NCBI RefSeq assembly: GCF_036785885.1
Contig: NC_092312.1
Coordinates: 16,944,001-17,008,000, forward strand
Direction: 5' to 3'
DNA: 64,000 nucleotides
Source: Coffea arabica
Lineage: Eukaryota; Streptophyta; Magnoliopsida; Gentianales; Rubiaceae
Shown piece by piece: positions 42,525-55,400 of the stretch (its first letter is position 1; the number at the start of each line of letters is the position of its first letter). The notes beneath the pieces were generated by a model. That model had not been told where the DNA came from. It was given only the letters and a program-made list of their open reading frames with translations, and searched no databases. The position numbers and the translations under genes were made by a program.

Positions 42525-43222
42525 TATTCTTTATTTTTATACCACTCAATCCAACCCATCCTTCTCTCAAGTTGGACCATCTTCAATTTATATTGATCTG
42601 CAATAAGCTACTTAGAAAATAATTTGCCATTGACGTAGTAGTATTACCCTTTTCACGTTCGAAAGAAAATGTTTGGGCCAGGCTCCCCTAACTTGGGATT
42701 CTCGATGACATGTTTTTTATGCCAACCCAATGCCACCAATAGTATTGCGCCAAGTGTCTTGTTATTATTTACGCTTTAATTTTCTAATAATTCAACTTGG
42801 TTTGGTTTAACACAAATTTAAATAATAACATGACACTTGACGCAACACTATTGATGACATTGGATTGGCATAGAAAACATATCACCGAAGATTCCAAGTG
42901 AGCCCCCTGGTGGATTAACTCAGCTGCAGGAGGACGAAAACGTCAAAGTTGCACCCCGACTTTAGCCCAACTATCTAAATCTATGGGAGAGGATTTTTCC
43001 TTTCTGTCATCTCGTCTTCGCGCTTATACAGGAAAACGTTCCCAGGTCTGCCTGTGTGAATCACGACTCCTTATCCTCATCCTCCTCCTCCTGCTCCTCT
43101 TAACGCCTTATTCATGGGGGCGTTTTCTCTGACATCGTAAAGCGCTTCTCCAAGAATTATTACCGATTAGTTGTGTGCGAGTGTTTTGGTGTAATTGTAA
43201 AGTAGTTGGGTGCTGAAGGAAG
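42525..43222. other. Intergenic / 5' region of the EMB1273-like gene
   Basis: No gene. A candidate leader of the following gene begins somewhere around 43000-43150, where the sequence becomes pyrimidine-rich (TCCTCATCCTCCTCCTCC near 43071), typical of plant 5' UTRs. Two near-complementary stretches around 42670-42730 and 42870-42900 (CTCGATGACATG against CACCGAAGATTC, with GCCAACCCAATGCCACCAATAG against its inverse) suggest a small inverted-repeat element that I could not delimit. Confidence 0.35.
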
Positions 43223-45308
43223 ATGGCACTGAAACTCAATTTTCCTACAGCCCGTGCTTCTTCATCCAAGGTGAGGCGGCCCTACCAGGGTAGTCTTTCC
43301 TCTTCCTGTTCCAAATGGAGAATTACTTGTATTGCTTTCTTTGGGATTTTCTTTTTTTTTTTCTCTGCATTTGTTTTTCTATCCAATGCAGGATATAGAT
43401 GGGAAATTTTGGAACCATATATTTCCAAACTCGTCTTCTGACAAGGGCAAGGAAAATGAGCAACACTCTTTTTAGTAATATGGGTTACATTTGAGATAGG
43501 TGGCATTAATATGTTCTTTTTATTTTTCGTTCTCTCGTTCTTCTCTTGTTTATTAAATTGAAATATAGGAATTCGAAGAGAAATATATGATGATTGTTAT
43601 GCCAACTGATTGCTGCACAAAATACAATTGTTGGGTAGTTTGGTGGAATTGTCTCAATGGATTGTCTGTGATTTGTGATAGCTGTGTTCCAGTTCTAGTT
43701 GGTCAGATGGGATTTTGTTCAACTTTTTGGCCTTCGTTTGCTTTTTTATGGGGTCAAAAATAAATGAAATAAAAAGGCTTTTGTTCTCGATTTTGTACAC
43801 TTCCTTTGCTTACTGCCTTGTCCAAAGGAATGACAAGAGATTGCATTGAAATGCCACCTCCCTGGATGGCAAACCCCCCGACTTTTGTACACTTCTGTTT
43901 TTGCATAAATTTTCTCCGCGCTTATTCAATCATTAGTAATGTAATTGTTTGAATAAAAGAAACTGCTACGGAACTGCCTTATTCCTATACCTCTAGTGAA
44001 GTCTATTTGACATACAAATCTGGATTTTAGCTGTGATACACTACATGTTTCATATCAAGAAGTTTCTTCTTTCTGTAGCAGGGATTTTTACCATGCATTC
44101 AGATGGAAAACTACATTGTAAGTGTCAAACCAAAAGGGATGTGTAAATTTACCCAGCCCCATATATTGTGTGCAATGAATATGACTGCAGGACGGTCAGA
44201 TGAATCTGGGAAGCTGAAATTTGACCACATTGTTCACAAGGCTAAACAACTCTGGGATGGTTCTCCTCAGCCTGTCAAGAGTTTCCCTTGGAATAGAGCA
44301 TTTGACAATTTCATTCAACTCATTCTTGACACTGCCTTGGTGGTTATCAAATACTTGTCTCTACCCGTATTTGCTGTTTCTTGCCTTAGCGAAATGTCCT
44401 ACTGTGCACATGAGAGGAAACTATATTTCGTCCCACTTCCATTTCTTGTTGGCGCTGCTGTTGCTGGGATCTTGAGAACAGCAGCACTGGAGTCATCTCC
44501 ATCTCTTAAGGTAATTCTTTTGGATACGACATTTTCAAATAGTCCGTAACGGGACAAGCATGTTTTGGAATTAGGATTCTGCTAGTTGGCTATTCTGGAA
44601 AAGTGAACCTGGGATATCTTGAGATAATCATGTTTTCTTACCTGTTTTTTTGCCGTGAACAAGTCCAATACTTGATGCTTTGCCGATGAAAATGTGCAAA
44701 ATAGTATGGTGGCTGGGGCTCTTGGTGCATGAGGAACAGTGCGCTTTTTGGACCATTTGGATGTCCTCTTTGTCTCAATAGGAAATGAATTCCCTTCCAC
44801 TTGGAAAAAGAGTTAATGGAACCACTATTGTATGCAGACCTGAACGGAATGGATTTCTGTTACAATAGTGAATGACTGGATCATCATTGAATGACCTATT
44901 TATTATTGGACAACAGAAGATGCCGAAAGATGTCTCTTAGTATACAATTTCCTCTCTTTTTTTATCAAATAAGTAATTTAGTGTAGGCAAATTTGCTCTA
45001 ACTTGATTGATATGTTTTTTTGTAATACAAATGAAAATGAATTCTAACTAGATTTATGACAATGTTTTTGGAGGGATTTTCAGAATGCAGAAGTCCCCTG
45101 GCATCTCATTGCGGTTGCTATATTTTTCACACTGATCAAGTGGCCAGGGCCTTACTATCCATACTGGGGACGTCTTCTAATTCCACATTTTGCAAATGGT
45201 GCATTGTTGAGGACTCTGTGGTTTGCATTTTTATGGTATAGAAGACCAAAGAAGTCATCAGAAACTACAGTGGGTGCATCCACGGCTAGTACAGAAGACA
45301 CCGTCTGA
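43223..45308 (+). CDS. EMB1273: EMB1273-like predicted plastid membrane protein, 3 exons
   Basis: Exons 43223-43270, 44082-44510 and 45084-45308 join in frame to 233 residues. The first ~55 residues (MALKLNFPTARASSSK and onward) are basic and Ser/Thr-bearing, consistent with a plastid transit peptide. The mature part has GKLKFDHIVHKAKQLWD, SFPWNRAFDNFIQLILD, a first hydrophobic span (ALVVIKYLSLPVFAVS), SEMSYCAHERKLYFVPLP, a second span (FLVGAAVAGIL), and a third (WHLIAVAIFFTLIKW) before GPYYPYWGRLLIPHFANG and LWFAFLWYRRPKKS. I recognise this as the Arabidopsis EMBRYO DEFECTIVE 1273 family, a conserved plant protein with membrane spans and no known biochemical activity. The exon 2 start at 44082 was chosen because it continues the frame from exon 1. 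The name rests on memory of the family. Confidence 0.78.
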
Positions 45309-46443
45309 TATGTTGAAAGGACATTTGACAGGTGTAGACATTAATCCTCACAAGAATTTGTTTAACATTGCAGAGCAAATATGCTGTCTTATTTTCCTTT
45401 TGGAACTTTTATGTCTTTGTTATTGTTTTCTTGATGTTGTACTTGTGGTTTTCCTGGAATGATGTGCAATTATATAATTATTGCTTACAGTGAAATAATC
45501 TTCTGCTGCAGTTTTGCTTCCTTTTGCAAATTATGTTGAGCATTCAGAGGAAGGAACTTCAGCTTATCAACTCAAGAACAATAAGACGTTTCTGGTTTTG
45601 GCTCAAATTTTTGAACTTACCACATGCTTTTGGTCAAATTTGTTTGGGTGAAGCTACAATGGACTCTGGACATTTTTGTGATTTGAAGCATTTTGGCTGA
45701 TATGACAAATGGTCAGGCTTTCACAGTTTAGCTGTTCAATGGGTGTTTGGCGCTTAAGCCCCTGTAAGGAAGCTGGTCCTCTTCAACAGCCAAAACCCAG
45801 CACCACAACCCCTAGAATTTTAGGCTTCAATTTGGGACGGTTGTCAATTTATACCACATCTAGTGCGCTGAACTGGGAAAAAAAATTTTGGGGCAATGTC
45901 AAGATTAGTTAGTAAAACTTCTGTTTACAACTTGGCTTACTCTTGTTACTAAACATGATTTTGGGTTGCAGTGGTTTTGGTTTCCGAAACTGAGCTGCGA
46001 CAGACCTTTAAGAATCAATAATGAGTCTGCATTAAATTCCCTTCGTTTCAGCCGGGAGCTTCTCCCTGCGTAACCTGCATTTCCACTCAGTGTGATCTCT
46101 CATAATTCATGCGCATGGTTCGTGCAATAGCCAGACCAAGGAGAATTTAGGAAGGCAGGCAGCAGACGCCCGTACGGGTCGCACCAGAGGAAGACAAATA
46201 CGTCCCACCTCGCTACACTGATTGACATATTCTGAGGCAATAGAATGTTCGAGACGACAACCTTTGAACGTAATTGATTGATCAAAGTACGAAAACCAAA
46301 TCAGAATCACAAGGTTAATTACTTTAAGGCTGTGTAAATGTCACAAGAATGGTGAAAGATAAATGTTACAAAGGCTACGGGGTTATTTACAGAAGAAATG
46401 GGGAAAAAAAAAAGGAAAATACTAAAGAACAGATAAAAGCAAA
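45309..46443. other. Intergenic between convergent EMB1273-like and CSTF77 genes
   Basis: This holds the 3' UTRs of both flanking genes, which converge here. No extra gene is visible; the short open frames (for example 45709-45912) lack recognisable features. Confidence 0.5.
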
Positions 46444-49400
46444 TCAACCGGTGCTTCCAGACATCTCCCCAGAAAATGCACTCCCATAAGATGCCGATCC
46501 AGTTTGTGAACTGGCACCACGAGCCTTTCGTAATTGCCGTAATTTAAAAGCATCTCTTGGAAGAGGTTGGCTTTGAACTGTTGTACTGTCCTCATCATCT
46601 TGTTCTACAGTAAATATTAAGAACATTGGGTTGTCAGTTGTAGTGTTCAATGCGGCAAATCACTCAAAAGCTGGATAAAAGTTGGTTCATCATGATCACT
46701 AGCAAAGTGAATCCATCGAAAACAGATGCATCATCCATTCCATATCTATTTCACTTAACTACGAGTTAAGCAAGTTGAAAAAGGTACAAGTGAGAAACAG
46801 ACGCATAGTTCTCAGTTTTTATGGACCTGACCTTATAGCAATTCATGAATGAGACTTCACCAGGCAATAACAGCAGACATGCACAGAAGACTACTTAGAC
46901 CTATAATGCAGCACAAAAAGAAACTACAGGTGAAATAGAAGATTGTCAACATACTGTCTACATCCTTTCTCTTTCCAGCATGTCTATCTCTTGTTGGCTT
47001 GAATTTTGATGAACCAGATAGGTCACTTGTGCTTGGAGCAGGACCAGTTTGCAGTTTTGTAGAGTTTGCTGTTCTTACGGGCATTAGTGGTATGTTGCTT
47101 TGCAAACATATCGCTAGAACAAAATCAACGTCAGGAGATGGACCTACCATTCAGCACACAAACTAATATTAGCTTTTATAGAATATAGTCAACTCATCAT
47201 GAAGAGTCCGGTGGATCTTAAGTTGCAACCTTTACTAGTAAGCTTAAGCTACTAAAAATCACTAGAAATGAGCATCAGGTTGCAGGAGATGTCAAAGATC
47301 CTTTTACATTTTGTTGTGAAAGACGTAAATACGTTTGACAAATCATGAGATACAACAGCACATAATCAAGGAAAGTTCCCAGATAAGCTTCCCAGGGCCT
47401 AAGGTTTCAGGCACTCCAAAATTGGAAAAGCAAAAACATCTTGTAAATCTAACCCCCCAAAAAGTTTTGAGACAGCGCAAACTTATTGTTGCACCACTAT
47501 TGCCTGGTATCCTCATTTACTTGCTGATAATTAAAGCCCAGGTTTCATTATTGCACCAACATTACGTGCATAATTTTTTCAACGTGTATGGCACAAAAGA
47601 GAAAATTGACAACAACATTACTTTTAAATAAAATGAATGGGGAAGCAGTACCAAATCAAATGGCAACATGGAACGTCAGAAAAACAATAAGAAATACAAA
47701 ATGCTCCAATTCTAAGTTATACGGTAGCATCAAAATATAATTGCAATACCCTGCTACCTGCAATGTATGCATCAAATATACCCATGGTGTAAAGAAGACC
47801 AAACGCTTGCAAGATTTTTGCCTTTTGGACATTTAAGGTGTCAATCATAATTATGGTAGCAGGAGAGAATAGGCAACAAACACCAAAAAAAGAAGCTAGG
47901 ACTACCAACAATATGCAGGGGATGACTAGTGATATTGTCCTGAATTAATATCAGCAGTACAAATAACTGGGCAACTACCTAAAAGTAACAGGACATCCAA
48001 CACCAATCATGTCAGAAGAAATCAGGAAACAAATAAAAGGAAATAGTAGAAAATTGAAGGATTACCTTCAACAGCTGGCAGGTTTGCTACAAAAGTTGCC
48101 AATGCAGGTGGTAAGGTTTTCAAAATATCTTTCAGTACATTAGGTGCTCCAGCAGCACCCATTGTATCATTAGGAGGTAAAGCGACTGCAACTCCAGGCT
48201 GTAAAGGACCCGTGAGACCTGAAAAAGGTCCAGCATCAAGTTAAGAAACCAGTGACTAAAATTTGAGATACTGCAAAGATAACTAGAAAAACTAAATTCC
48301 TAATTCATGATTTTTAAAGCAGACAGCTTCAACCACTTCAATAATACCTTAATTGGACCAAATCAGCAGAGGATGATAGTTGTACCAATCTTTTATCATT
48401 CAATGTATTTAGTTAACAATTCAGAGAATATACCTAAGTGCAATATGATGCATAATAGACCATAACCACCTCCAGACTTGACTTGTATGAGTTGGACACC
48501 CAAAAGTAAGAGTATTTTCATGCTTTTGTGTCAAATGAACTCAAATAACAAGCTCCATGGTTCCTTCAGTATCAAACTTTAAACTTATAGAAAAGAAAAT
48601 AATATCAAAAATACCAAATGTTCCCAACTTGAACTTGAAGGAAAGAGTCCCACCCAAAAATAAGAAAGTGGGCAAATTTTAGAAGTCGCAAAAAGGTCAT
48701 TCACAAAAATTTGAAAGAGTGAATTAAATCTCCGATTTTTTATTTTAGAGTTGGCCGTATTCTTATTTACTTTTTCAGTTAACCAAATAACCAGGAAATC
48801 TCCGAGTTCCTAATTGTGTATTTTCAAAGAAAAGTTTCTGGAATTATCCTTGAAAGAGTGAATGAAATCCATACTTCATATACATCCACAAAACTTGAAT
48901 ACCTAACATAACTTTTTGTTCTCATGTCACTTAATCAGCCCCAATGCTGTTGCAAGGAAAATTACAATTAGGCCCAAAGTGTTAGCATTTACCCCTTCTA
49001 CGTCTTTCCTTAAGTCTAAACATCCACACCTTCTACCTTTCTAATTCACCAAAATGGAACACACAGGAAAATAAGCAGCAGAATATATACCAATCTTTTG
49101 CCTTGGATCATAAACCACCATCTTTGAAGTATCTGGGTAAACAACTTTTACAGAATTTGAAGTGGTAGAAACTGCTGAAGAACGCTTATCTGTAACCGAA
49201 GAAAAGAGGTTATTAAATCAAAATAGGGTAGTCAGATTAGATAGTAGTTTGCATGTCAATATGATAGAATTACCTACAGAACTGACACCATTGGCAGGAG
49301 TTGGTTTCTCAATCTTCTTAGTGATGTTTTTTGAAAGCCACTAAAAACAAATGCAATATTACAATCTAAGTTAAATCATAGCAAAAATACCTTAAATATT

Positions 49401-52400
49401 CAGTAGACATAGATCTAAATCATCTTCAGTTCCAAAGGCAGACCATAAAATATATACACAGAGAAAACTTGGTACACAATCTACCTCTTGCCTAGTCAAA
49501 TGATCCATATCCTTGGAAGAGCAAGGCCACAGGTCCATGAAACTATAGCGTGATATAACATCTTGCAATGAACTATTCAAAGCAGATTCTCCCTCATCAC
49601 CAGCCCTTGACAGTGCCTCTTTCCTTCGTTGCTCAACCTGATTCAGGGACCTCAAATGGATACATGTATATTCATTCAGACAAATAAAATAAAGTCCAGG
49701 TGAAAAGAATGAGAGCTACCTTCAAAATACTAGAAAGATCTCCATATGTTTGTTCAAATTGAGTAAATCTTTTCCAGATCTGCAAAAGAAGAGTGAATTT
49801 CTGCTACGGCACTTCAAGAAAAGCCTATCATTTATGCAAAATACCAAAAAAAAAAAAAAAAATAGAGTGAAGAACCAAATGGTAAAGCTTCAATTTTCTG
49901 GTAAAAATAACACACTACGTGCACACTGAAGTTGCAAAAACCAGTTGCTTCATTTGGCAATGAAAGCAAACTATGATATTCAGTATTTCACTACATTCAT
50001 GACTATCATTCAATGCCTAGTACTAAGGCAGACTTGTAAAAACTTTTCTAGGGCAACACAGAAGGACAGCCAGGAAGTAAGCTCAGGAAAGGTAGCAAAA
50101 TAAAGATGCAGTAGTCCAATGTCATCAATGACTATTCAAATAACAGAACCCAAGTTGTAATTAGAATGTTATTCCTAGAATGGTTCAAGCATGTAGTAAC
50201 TGCATCTTTTTAGTGCTTGGAATAATCAACTCAGGGACAACTTAAACAAATTTTTAGACATTTGAAACTCACAAAACTGAGTGATGAAAACCTAAGAATG
50301 GAAGATGTATAGAAATTTTATCATTGAACAGCATGGGGTTGGACTGAACCAACAACAAAAGAAGAAACTATAAAACCAATGCAAGCCCATGTAACTTGAA
50401 AAAGAAGGCTTCCGCTAGAGAAAGCAAACTGTAAAATTAATCAGCAAATTTCCAAATGGATGGCTACCAAATGAGTCATTATGGTGAAATGCCATGCATC
50501 ACAGATCAAATTACTGTGTCATTTATAAGAGATTGATAAATGAAAAATAATTTTATAAATCTTTGCTAAAAACAATAGTATGTTGTAAAAGAAGCACATG
50601 GTCCAAGTATAACTACCTCAACTGATTCCTCAGGTGGGAGTGAGCTTAATGCTCTCTCAAATAATGCCCGAATATTTCTATCATCATTCAAGCGGGATAG
50701 AAAATCTGCATATCTGCAAGATCACATCAGGAGACTGTAATTGGAATTTTTCGTGCCTACGAAAATAAGATTTCTGCTTCACACAGCAATAATCACAGAC
50801 ACCTACTGAACAGGTTTGATGATTCTGCTTCCTTGTTCTGGCTTATTTTTCTTTCCTCATCCAATCAAAATACTAACATAATGACTTTTCAATTCCCTTT
50901 AAGAAGGTAAAATGGTGCAATATGATTGATCAATAATATTCACATTTTGGCGATAATATTATGAGTCTGTGACTTGACTTTTGGATGCTTGTCAAAATAT
51001 CATAACCACCAACAGTTGATCATAATCTCCTATACAACTCTAAAGTTTGAACTAAACATACTTTTTTTTTTTTTTGATAAGGGAAAACCCATTTATAGCA
51101 AATCAGCAATAGCAGCATCAGTAGCTGGCTTGGGAAAGTCTACAAACCAGACTCTACTTCCCTCAAAGGATAACGCTAACTTAGACATAATATGGGCTGG
51201 GACATTATTGGTCCTCCTCACAAGACTAACCTTAACAAAGTCAAAGGAATACAGCATGGACCTGATGCCATGAATTAAGTTGCCTATCAAAGACAAATCG
51301 GGTTCCTTACTATTAATCCTTTGAACAATATTTAATGCATCCCCTTCGAACTAAACATACTTACTCAAGGATATATGATGGCTCATGCATGAATCGTTTC
51401 AGCCCCGCTTCAAAAACATTGTGCGCAAACTGCAATAGTGATCAATCATATCAGATAACATCAAATTTTCCTTGAACAAAATTTGTGCAGTGTCTTCACC
51501 TTTGTATTGCATAATCTACGTTTGTGTTTCTTTTCCAAACCATATAGATAAGTTCAAAAAATAAATGAATTTTAGAGGATCTTGTCTTGAGTTTGTATGG
51601 AATATTTATGAAATCTTTTCTACAATCAGCTACTTCTAAATTTCATAAATATTTGAAAGAAGTCCTAATCATTTAGTTGAGACTTCTCTATTCCACTTTA
51701 CCCTTTCAAATATAAGCAGTTTTCCTGGTTTTTCTTTTTAATATTTTGGACTAGTCTGATTAAAAAATGCCTTGATGTTTGATTCCAAACTCAATTTCTA
51801 CCCCTTCTTCTTCTTCTTCTTCTTTGGGGGGAATACAAATCAACAGCCTTAGGGGACAAACTAGTCTCTTGAAATTCCAAGACCTAAAAACCTGTCATAA
51901 CATAGATGCCAAGAATTATTTGAATATGAATGTCAAACTACCTCAAAGATAGGAGAATGTCTGGGGAGATGGAAGTCTCACCAAGTGTTTAAAAACTTAA
52001 TGTGTTACAACTGGACAAAATGAGAATCCTTATTATCCTAAAACATGTAATAGAAATCAATGCTCATGAGTAATTCTTCCTAAAGATAATAGAAAGCTTC
52101 TGGTTCTCAACAACGTATTCACAGAAAGGAGATGAAAAAAGCAGGAGAGGAATTTATTTTCCTTCTCCTTTCTGCTTTTAGGTTTCATCTGACAGTAAGG
52201 AACCAAAAATGGTTCAGAAAGGATACTTCACTAGGAGCCTAATTATACTAATCATATTAGAAAGACAAATATGATATTATATGTTTCTGGTAAGAAAATC
52301 TGATCAATATTTTCCACTTGCAATGAGATCCTCGAAGAGAACTCTTCATCAAGGTATAATATAGTTGAAATACAAAGAAAAGCATACAAAACCCAAACCA

Positions 52401-55400
52401 CCTATACAATATTATCAATCACCTTTGCATCCTTGTCAAGACAAAATGCCATCATCGCATAAGCTACATAAACATGGTAAGTGCAGTTAGGAGATTTCCG
52501 TGCATCCATAAAGTATTTACGTGCTGCTTCTACCCCTTCTGTTCTTCTTAGAAAGCGGATAAACTGCAGTGTACAACATTTGATATATTAATATGTTAAA
52601 ATAAGAGACCTACCACGTAACTGAGCTGAAGATTAAGATGCATGCACAAAATTGAACATAAAATGGCTTTCCACAATGAAATCAAAAAACAAATGAGACA
52701 CATGCTGTAAGCACAGGAGAAGAAAAACAAACTTCTTTCCTTATCTACGCTATAATTACTCAAAAGAAAGTTAAGAGCAGAAACCCAAAAACAGTCAGTG
52801 GCAGAAAAAACCCAAAAATTTTGTGACATTCATAATCACAATATATGGTTGCAAATTATCTAGCAGACAGATGGCATTGAAGGCAAGAACCTGTATATGT
52901 GAAAGAGCAGTAGCATTGCCATCATCACCAAGAAGACTTTCATATACTTTCTTTGACGCCTACATCAAACTAAATTGCATTAAAAAACAAGAGGAGCCTA
53001 TACAAATGGAAAAGAAAGCAGGTGAAACATTGGGCAAACCTGAATCGAGCCACGGGATTCTTCCAGCTCTGCATACGCATATTTTAGCATTTCTGAATCT
53101 GCACGTGAAAGTGAAGACCCAAATACACAAATTACTAGAAACAGTGCACAAAAGAGAAAGGGAAAATCAAACAACCCAGTACCGGAAAAATCTAGTCAGG
53201 ACCTATGAATTATACATTTTAAACACATAAAAGATATGCAGAGAACAAGTTCCAGTAGATTAAGCGCAAGTAGCAGAACAAGAATAAATTTATGGCAACT
53301 GAAGATTAACAGAATGACAAGTAATACCAGGTAAAGCCTTCAAAGCTCGCTGGAAAATTTTGATTGCAGAGTCTACAGAGCCACTTTTTGCATGCCACAT
53401 GGCATAATCATACCATATGTCAGGATAGTGGTATAAATACATGAGGCACTAGCAAAGAAATTGATTAATTAGCAATCTTTCTGCCGTACAGGTACAAACA
53501 AAAAACAAGCTTAAAGAAACATACATACAGTGCAGTTATGTTTCACCACAAGATACCAATCAAGACATACAACTCCAACAGAAATGAAAACTCAGGATGT
53601 TGATCTGAGACCATCATAACCAATGCCTAGAAAGTTCTACAGTGCAGCATTTCCCCAAAGAAGAAACCATTTTTGCATTTCTCAGACGTGCAAATGCAGC
53701 AAGCAGGCTAACAGCTACCACAAACCCATACACAAGCAGAAATTACAGAAAACTAGGATTAGCTTGTTCAGGAGCAGTGGCATGACAGATCTTACTTAGA
53801 TAATAGTTCACACTAACAAAAAGTTTTAGATCAAATCAAATACCTTTCTATCCAACTCTTTTATTATTTTTTATTTTCTTTTTCAGGGATACTGAAGGTA
53901 ATCTATGATAACATGTTACGCCTAAAGTCTTGCTTCAAGACATCTTTACACCAAGTGGGCTTTCTCTGAAGGACCAAGAAGTCCACATAATCATACAAGC
54001 TTAGAACGCTCCTGAGCATTAAGCAACAGCATGCAAATTAGGGGAACTAAGAACAGTTAATTTTTTTTTCCACTACCTGTTCGTATGTGAATGCAATACG
54101 TTTATTAGCAGAAGCGCTATCTATCCTCTGGGGATTTCCTCTGAAATATAAGAACAGAATATTACACAAGCTAGATCTTAATGAAAATATCAATCATAAA
54201 CTACATAACGATAAATTAGCCCAACTGTGGAGCTTGAAGTTTCCAAATGTTTGAATATACACAACTAGATTAATTACTCTACAGATCAATTCAAAAGACA
54301 CGCATGTACCATTTAAAATAAGGTACCATGTCAAATGTAGAATACCCTGGGTGCTTACTTTTCAAAGGCTAAGAACCTTTTCCATGCTATCCACTGCATT
54401 TCTTCCTGCAACAGAAAAGATGCTAAATTACAACATATCATTTGGTAGTGCAATTGTTCAAAACTTTTGTCAGCTGTTCATACAGATCGAAACCAATCCC
54501 TCACCTTTCTTTTATGTCTTAGTCAAATACTACGAGGAAAACCAATGCTGATGCATGAAATTTTGAGAAGTACATTTCATATTGTTTTAGCTTTATAATT
54601 ACTTAATTTGTAGGAATGAGACACTGAAGGTACTTAATAGAAATCACTTTTCCCCAAAATCTAACAACTTTATAAACTATACATACCACTAAGCCATGAA
54701 AGCTGATTCCAGCATTTTTGTCACATGGAAAATGGACTCACCAAGGACTAAAATAAGACAGAGGAGATTACCTTGGAAGTACCAGATGGTGGCACAGCAA
54801 GCATATTCCAATCAATTTCATCGGCAAACTTTTTCCTCTCCCTGTAAACAGCCCTTGCACTGTTATATTTTGGCTGATATTCAGACAACAATCCTTTTGC
54901 CTGCATTATAATATATCAAGAGATCATCACTTATCAGTTTTTGGACATAATCACTCTAAAATTATCATGGAAATAGCAGAATAAAAGTCAGTGCAAGAGT
55001 TTTCTTTACAATGAATAAGTCCTCAACCTCATACTTGACCAACAACTATGTATGCATGCAGCATATTAGTCTCCTTGACACCCAACCGTTTGATTAATCA
55101 CATCCCGATTGAACAATTTATAAAGTTTGCCATGGATTCCTTCCAGAGATGCAATCCATGACTAAGAAAGTTTGTCATGGATTCCTTCCAGAGATGCAAG
55201 CTATGACTAAGAAATGAAAATATAAGCAAACTATTTCTTGAAAACCTACACTTGGATGCCGCAAACTTTTCTTGGTTATTCTAGTGTTTAACTATCTCAA
55301 TAGCTCATAACTTCACCACTTTCATATCACACTGGAATAATAAAAATAAGCAGTGATTACCAGGGCACGGCTAACTGAGTTTTCAAAATTTTCATACTCC

